This document shows positions 58,675 through 64,000 of a stretch of 64,000 bases of DNA, piece by piece; positions within the stretch are counted from its first letter, which is position 1; every line of letters begins with the position of its first letter. This DNA comes from Setophaga petechia (taxonomy: Eukaryota; Chordata; Aves; Passeriformes; Parulidae): NCBI GenBank assembly GCA_024362935.1, contig JANCRA010000067.1, forward strand, positions 2,359,921 to 2,423,920, given 5' to 3'. The notes beneath the pieces are model-generated. The model did no database searches. It was given only the letters and a program-made list of their open reading frames with translations, and was not told the DNA's origin. The position numbers and the translations under genes are program-made.

Positions 58675-58862
58675 TGCTGAGACACTGGAACAATTTCCTG
58701 GAGATATTTTGGCTGCCCTATCCCTGGAAGTTTTCCTGGCCACGATGGATGGGGCTTAGAGCAACCTGTCTAGCAAAAAGTGTCCCTGCCCATGGCAGGG
58801 GTAGAACTGGATGATTTTTAAGATCTCTTCCAACCCAAACTATTCCCTGATTTTATGATTTT
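58675..58862 (+). mobile_element. CR1 LINE 3' end
   Basis: Plus strand: GGCTGCCCTATCCCTGGAAG, ATGGATGGGGCTTAGAGCAA, GTGTCCCTGCCCATGGCAGG, AGAACTGGATGATTTTTAAG and tail CTGATTTTATGATT. It is 5'-truncated at the octamer array. Confidence 0.93.
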
Positions 58863-59137
58863 GCCATCCATCAACCTTGCATGGATATGTGGACACCTCT
58901 GAACATCTGGAATGACACCAGAGGACTTTCTGAGGACAACAGAATCGAGTCTCTTGTGAGAAAGTCCAGTGCTTACCTCAAAACACATTTCTCTGAGGAG
59001 CTGAATCACTCTCTGAATCCCAGAGACAGCAAAAGGCAGCTCTGCCCTGACTGTGAGGGCCCAGGCCTGCATGAGGATGCCCAGCACTGACATCTCCCTC
59101 TCAACTGTCTTTCATCCAGGGATACAAAGGTGAGAGG

Positions 59138-59561
59138 TGTGGCATTCACATGCTCTGAAAAAATCCCTTCACCCAGGGTTTTTCTCCTGGGAAGCTGAGA
59201 AGCCTCAGAGAAAAGGAAAACAATTCTTATCTCATTTGCTTCTCCTGTGTTGTGCTCACATGTGGAATGTGTTTGGAGATTGTTTACCCACAGGTGATTG
59301 TTCCATTGGATTCTGCTGTGAGTTGTTTTCACTCTTTGGCCAATCAGGGCCAAGCTGTGTCAGGACTCTGGAAAGAGTCACAAGTTTTCATTATTATCTT
59401 TTTAGCGTTCATTAAGGTTCCTTTCTGAATTCTTTAGCATAGTTTAGTATAGCATTCTTTAATATCATATAGTATTATAAAGTAATAAATGAGCCTTCTG
59501 AGAACATGGAGTCAGATTCATCATTCCTGCCTACGTCAGGACATTCCCTGCAAATACAATA
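59138..59561 (+). mobile_element. Solo LTR, family A, best-preserved copy
   Basis: Starts TGTGGCATTCACATGC and ends CAAATACAATA. Flanks are AGAGG (59133-59137) and AGAGG (59562-59566), five matching bases, six if the last LTR base is ambiguous. Sense features are TCTCCTGGGAAGCTGAGAAG, TTTGGCCAATCAGGGCCAAG (CCAAT box), GTAATAAATGAGCCTTCTGA (poly(A) signal) and AACATGGAGTCAGATTCATC. No internal region. It is the best in-window reference for aligning 3776-4155, 19917-20326 and 34027-34671. Confidence 0.92.
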
Positions 59562-59566
59562 AGAGG

Positions 59567-61455
59567 CAATGGATGTGACTCAGAACTTCATGCTGTTAGG
59601 TTCAGCAGAAGCTGTTTATCTGGACCATTTTTCATGATGGACTCATTTTAGTGAGTCTTCATTCAACATAAAATCCCATGATTTAAAAAAAAAAAGGGAA
59701 ACACCATCCATAGATATAATGGGATTATCACCAGACAGGGATTCTTTCCTTCTCAGACATAAGCCAGGGATGGCTCCAGCTGAATATTTCAGAGGGATTC
59801 CTCAGATGTGCATTTCATTAACTGCATAATGTCACCTCTAAGTCCTAAATCTGGATTTTTTTCCTTGACACATGGAGCTCTCAATGCACCCTGCATTTCT
59901 CTGTTCACAGAGCTGCTCCCTTCTCAGGAAAGCTCATTTCCCAACAACCCCAATTACTGTCACCTCCTTTTACTTGACATTAATTGCAAGACAAGCAGAA
60001 CTAGCTGTACTTATTCCTGCCACGCTGATCTGCAACTGATTTAACAGCTGCATTTTTGCTTGCTGTTCAGTGCAGCACTACAGAAAACAAAACAGCTGTG
60101 GTCCTTTTAGTTTAGGGGGAAGAAAAGCTTTAATTTCATATTTTATTTTAAAAAATCCTATCTAAGACATATTTCTAAAGAATCCTGTCTGAGACAAAAT
60201 GCTTGTTGGAAATCTAGAAGTACAGGCAGCATCTCTCATGTATGTACATAATCAGCAGATTTTGTTTTTGGGGGTGGTTTTTTGGTTTCTTTCTTGATTA
60301 TAATAATCTTGAGGAAACTGATTAACCCAAAGTAAGTTATTCCAGTCAGAAAATGCTTATAGGGAGGGAAAGTGAGCAGGTATGAACCATTTTTGCTAGT
60401 CTTCAATATAAGTATTCTTTAAAACTGATTAACCCAAAGTAAATTATTTCAGTCAGAAAATGCTTATGGGGAGGGAAAGGGAGGAGGTATGAACCATTTT
60501 TGCTTGTCTTCAATATAAATATTTTTTAGAAAAATAATTCTCCTACCTTTTGCTCAGCTTTGAGAAGGCAAGAACCAACATTTTATACAGATGATATAAT
60601 GACAGAATTATTTCTGTACCTGTGCTTACAGGCTGAACTATCCTCATCCTGCTGACTTTAAAAGGGTCAGCACATCTCAGGAACTTACAAAATCTGTGTA
60701 TAAAACCAGGCTTAAATTTTCTTCTCTATAAACAGGAGATAGACCCTGAAGTTGAATCCATGGTTCTGCTCAGACACATTCCACATCCCTGACCTCTGTG
60801 TGCCTCTGTCTTTGCCTCTGTCTCTGGGTTAATCAGGACTTTAATGTCATCTGTACCACACTATTTTAATGTATTCAAACAATTCCATGGGAGTAAAGTC
60901 CAGGCATTTCCTCAGGGGGCAGGGAGTGGGAGCTGGCTCTGGTTTTAATTCCAGTAATTGAGTTCATTACCCATAGCTGCCTTTTGAGCACAAACAGGGT
61001 AGGAAGGCAACGTGACCCCCTGGGAGAGGAAAGCTCCAGGAGTCTGATGTCTGAGATGATTTTGTTCCTAATCTGCTGCAGAAAAAAAAAGGCTCTTCAC
61101 CTCTGACACCCTTTGTCTTGTCATCTCATTTCAAGTATTTTTAGTGCCAAAACAAGGTCTGTCCTTCACTGTACTTTTGTATAATACTTGATATGATGTG
61201 TTTCTCATCAGAGTTGGAATATCCATAAAGTGCTGATGTGGAACACCAGGTTATGATTTCACACCATGATAGGGGTCTTTCCATTTAATTCACTAGTACT
61301 GGTATTTACATATGAATTTCTCATATAAGGACTCATTATTTCCAGAAACAAACTGACTGTTTGGGTAAATTAAAGCTGAAATTTGGTTTCTTCTGGAACA
61401 TGTGAGGTGGATTTTTTTCTCTAACAATGGCTAGGGCCTGAAGATTATCCCTCCC
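59567..61455. other. Gene-free stretch with a tandem duplication
   Basis: Holds the 107 bp duplication at 60315-60528 and short A/T runs. Frames are under 80 codons. Confidence 0.5.
60315..60528. repeat. Tandem duplication, 107 bp x 2
   Basis: AAACTGATTAACCCAAAGTA begins both copies (60315 and 60422). They share CAGTCAGAAAATGCTTAT, GGGGAGGGAAAG-like, GGTATGAACCATTTTTGCT and GTCTTCAATATAA. There are about ten substitutions and no large indel, so the duplication is fairly recent. Confidence 0.95.
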
Positions 61456-62513
61456 TATGGGTAGGTGGTGAGCTATCACTGCTTTTAACTCACTCAGGGA
61501 TGGTGAAGTTCCAGACTAAAGCCATTTAAAATCCTCCTGGGCATCCAAATCTTGACATTTGTGGTGGGTTTGCATGGCAAGGTTCTGGCAGGGGATTGAA
61601 TACAGAGGTGGCTTCTGTGAGGAGCTGCCAGGACCTTCCCCTGTGTCCCTGTCCTGGGTTGTAAGATAAGTGTGAATTCTATTATCATCTGTCAGAGCTG
61701 GGGCAGTTCTCTCTGTTCATGGGGCAGTTTTTCCTTTCTCTCTCCCACAGCCAACCCTCCCTGCAGGAGATCTCTGCTGTCCATGGCCACTGAGTGTCCC
61801 TGCAGGGCTGATCCCATTCCCCCATCCCATGGGGAGATGCTGCGCCCAGGGCAGGAGCCAAGCATTCCTACCTGGATCCAAGCTGAGCCTGGCCCAGCAC
61901 AGCAGCCTTTGCCCCCTGCATTGCCAGAGGAGCAGCTTTCTGCTGCCCTGCATGGCCAGAGGGAGCCCAGGCCCATCTGCAGCAGCCCTGGAGCTGCAGA
62001 GGAAAACTCCCCCCTTGTGCAGGATCCCTGCTCCAGCAGAACCACAGCTGGCACTGCAGGAGGGCTGAGCCCCCATGGGATGGGGCTGGGACACCACCCT
62101 GGCACACAGGGGGACAGGGCATGTGCTGACTCTGGCAGTGGTTTATTTCTTTTTTGTACTATTGCATTTGTATTTTTAGTTTTCCTGTTAAAGAACTGTT
62201 ATTCCTATTCCCATATCTTTGTCTAAGAGGCCCTTAATTTCAAAATCATAACAATTTAGAAGGAGGGGGTCTACATTTTCCACTTGAAGGGAGGCTCCTG
62301 CCTTCCTCAGCAGACACCTGTCTGTTCAAACCAAGACAGCCCCACAGAGCCAATTCACAGAAGCCACCTCTGTATTCAACCCCCTGCCAGAACCTTGCCA
62401 TGCAAACCCACCACAAATGTCAAGATTTGGATGCCCAGGAGGATTTTAATGGTTTCTGGAACTTCACCACCCCTGGGGGACTTAAAAACAGTGATAGCTC
62501 ACCACCCACCCAT
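61456..62513. repeat. Inverted repeat (arms ~160 bp) with an LTR in the loop
   Basis: Left arm 61456-61620 and right arm 62355-62513 are reverse complements: GGTGGTGAGCTATCACTG, GGTGAAGTTCCAGA, AAAATCCTCCTGGGCATCCA, AATCTTGACATTTGTGGTGG, TTGCATGGCAAGGTTCTGGC and GAGGTGGCTTCTGTGA all recur on the opposite strand. Only a few mismatches and small indels separate them. Removing the LTR at 61650-62338 leaves a loop of about 40 bp, so the ancestral structure was a compact hairpin. The arms encode matching frames on opposite strands (for example CIQ-PARTLPCKPTTNVKIWMP), which only reflects the inversion. Confidence 0.93.
61650..62338 (+). mobile_element. Solo LTR, family E (ERVL-like)
   Basis: Starts TGTCCTGGGTTGTAAG and ends CAAACCAAGACA. 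Flanks are GTCCC (61645-61649) and GCCCC (62339-62343), a 5-bp duplication with one mismatch. GC-rich U3 with CATGGCCACTGAGTGTCCCT and CAAGCATTCCTACCTGGATC, then TTAAAGAACTGTTATTCCTA in place of the AATAAAGAACTG of the 47 kb copy, so the poly(A) signal is degraded. Frames of 184 (plus) and 137 (minus) codons are by-products of its GC-rich, stop-poor U3. Confidence 0.87.
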
Positions 62514-63450
62514 GAGATGTTCTCAACTGATTTCAGCAGTGCAGGGATCCATGAGCAATTTGCAATCAGAAGGAGATAAACTCTTTTAAGCATGGTTCCT
62601 CTGATGCATTAGCAATTTCTATCCCTCTGATGACTTGATCTGCTCTCAATAAAACTTATTTCTCTTTTCTGATGTTAAGGAGACTCTCAGCTGAAGATGT
62701 TTACATTGCAGATCTCTATAAATGGTCAGGCACCAGCCTATATTTACAATCTGGATGTTCACCAGCTGATTCAGTCTGAAACATGAGACTTCCTGCCTCT
62801 TAAAGTCCATCTTATGAAATTGGAATTACATGTAAAGAGCATTGCTTGTAGTCAGGCAAGGGAAACTGAACAAAGCACCTTGTGCTCCTGGAGCTGCCTT
62901 TGTGTGGGGAATTTTGTGACTACATTTCTGAAAGACATATCAGACACTCAGCTTCCTGGAGGTTTTGCCAACCTTAAAATAATTTCAGGCCCCCTGAATT
63001 TCTGAATTTCAGCATTTCTTGATCCACCAGCTGCTCCATGTTTTCAGTGCACCCACAGATGCACATCTATCTCTCACTGCATACACCTAAATGAATTGGA
63101 TTTTAATATGAACAGGGGGAAGTAGTATAAAACCAAACAAGATTATGTTACAAGAATTAAATCAGATTACATCTCAGCTCCCCAAGTCGATGGGAGAATG
63201 GAGGGAGGGACTGTATTAATTAAAAAAGATGATGTTTAGACATGCATTCATGGCTATGTAAAGGCTGAGAGCAGATATTAGCTGAGGTCACCATCGAGCT
63301 GACTGCTGAGCTTGGGCTTGTCTTGCAGGGAAGAGCTGCTGCCACAGCACTGTGGTGGTGGAATGTCTTTTTTAGAGCACCCACAGTGAGGGATTTGCTA
63401 CAGAGTGGGGTTTTAGAGTGTGTTGTCACCACACCAAGCTGGCCTTACAT
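62514..63450. other. Gene-free stretch
   Basis: Nothing recognised. Frames are 70 codons or fewer. Confidence 0.5.
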
Positions 63451-63456
63451 GACCAG

Positions 63457-63857
63457 TGTCACAGACACATTTTATGAAAAATCCTTTCCGTAGTATTTTT
63501 TCTCCTAAGAAGCTGAGAGGCCTCAGGAACAAGATGTAAACCATAATTATCAATAATTAACAATAACAGGTGCATCTTTGATTGGTCTTATGTGGTTGTT
63601 TCTAATTAATGGCCAGTCACAGTCCAGCTGTCTCAGACTGTGTGGACAGTCACAAGATTTTATTATTATTCCATTTTAATTCCCTCCTTTCCTTTCAAGC
63701 CTTCTGATGAAATCCTTTCTTCTATTCTTTTAGTATAGTTTTAATATATAATTTTCTTTTAATATAATATATATAATAAAATAATAAATCAGCCTTCTGA
63801 AACATGGAGTCACATTCTCATCTCTTCCCTCATCCTGGGACCCCTGCAAACACCACA
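63457..63857 (+). mobile_element. Solo LTR, family B
   Basis: Exact 6-bp duplication GACCAG (63451-63456 and 63858-63863). Starts TGTCACAGACACATT and ends AAACACCACA, so this family has canonical TG...CA termini. AATAAAATAATAAATCAGCC (poly(A) signal) lies near 63776-63795, followed by TTCTGAAACATGGAGTCA. Same family as 5705-6089. Confidence 0.92.
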
Positions 63858-63863
63858 GACCAG

Positions 63864-64000
63864 CACTGGAGCCTGGTGCTGGCAGATCTTTGCAGCAATT
63901 TCAGATTTTAAATTCTAATTAGAGAAAATCTCCCATACACAGCTCAGACAGACTGTGACTGCCCACTGCCATGCATGGGCACTGAGGTAAATTTGCAGAG
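63864..64000. other. Right edge, no feature
   Basis: Unassigned 137 bp. Confidence 0.4.

Noticed and set aside
61672..62226. 184-codon plus frame and matching 126-137 codon minus frames
   Set aside because: All lie within the GC-rich part of an ERVL-like LTR, where stop codons are scarce on both strands.
1..64000. tRNA, rRNA, snRNA or microRNA genes
   Set aside because: I looked for obvious tRNA A/B boxes and conserved RNA cores by eye and saw none I could support. A covariance-model scan would be needed to exclude them.

Overview
The window looks like 64 kb of intergenic (or deep intronic) nuclear DNA from a bird, most likely a songbird. The evidence is its repeat content: about twenty CR1 LINE fragments with avian-type 3' ends and remnants of the ATTCTATG octamer tail, plus many solo LTRs of endogenous retroviruses whose target-site duplications can be read directly. 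I found no convincing protein-coding exon, tRNA, rRNA or CRISPR array. Most long open frames lie inside CR1 copies, LTRs, a minisatellite or low-complexity DNA. The background is AT-rich, and the one run of Ns (8596-8695, exactly 100 bases) is an assembly gap.

Layout. 0-8 kb: CR1 fragments on both strands, LTRs at 3776-4155 and 5705-6089, a possible LTR-like repeat at 6655-7030, and a head-to-head CR1 pair at 7.73-8.11 kb. 8-17 kb: mostly single-copy DNA, the assembly gap, an LTR at 11308-11764, a six-unit 81-83 bp minisatellite at 15374-15865 and a ~351 bp tandem duplication at 16041-16790. 17-32 kb: LTRs at 17097-17705, 19917-20326, 25888-26289 and 31193-31640, with scattered CR1. 32-49 kb: an A/C-only tract, an LTR swollen by AT-rich sequence (34027-34671), CR1 copies, a probable LTR at about 37.4-38.2 kb, a candidate RFX-type regulatory pair at 44.4 kb and an ERVL-like LTR at 47051-47718. 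49-54 kb: a four-unit ~410 bp tandem array with an alternating ABAB variant pattern, then an AT-rich region bracketed by two (AAT)n arrays. 55-64 kb: a CpG-rich LTR (55237-55846), two CR1 copies in tandem, an expanded CR1 octamer array, more LTRs, a 107 bp tandem duplication, and a ~160 bp inverted repeat whose loop was invaded by an ERVL-like LTR (61456-62513).

No genes work together here. The content is retroelement insertion followed by local tandem amplification. The most unusual structures are the ABAB higher-order tandem repeat, the inverted repeat split by an LTR, the LTR family with a TG...TA terminus and 6-bp duplications, and the paired X-box motifs. Family and subfamily assignments come from recognising motifs, not from a database search.
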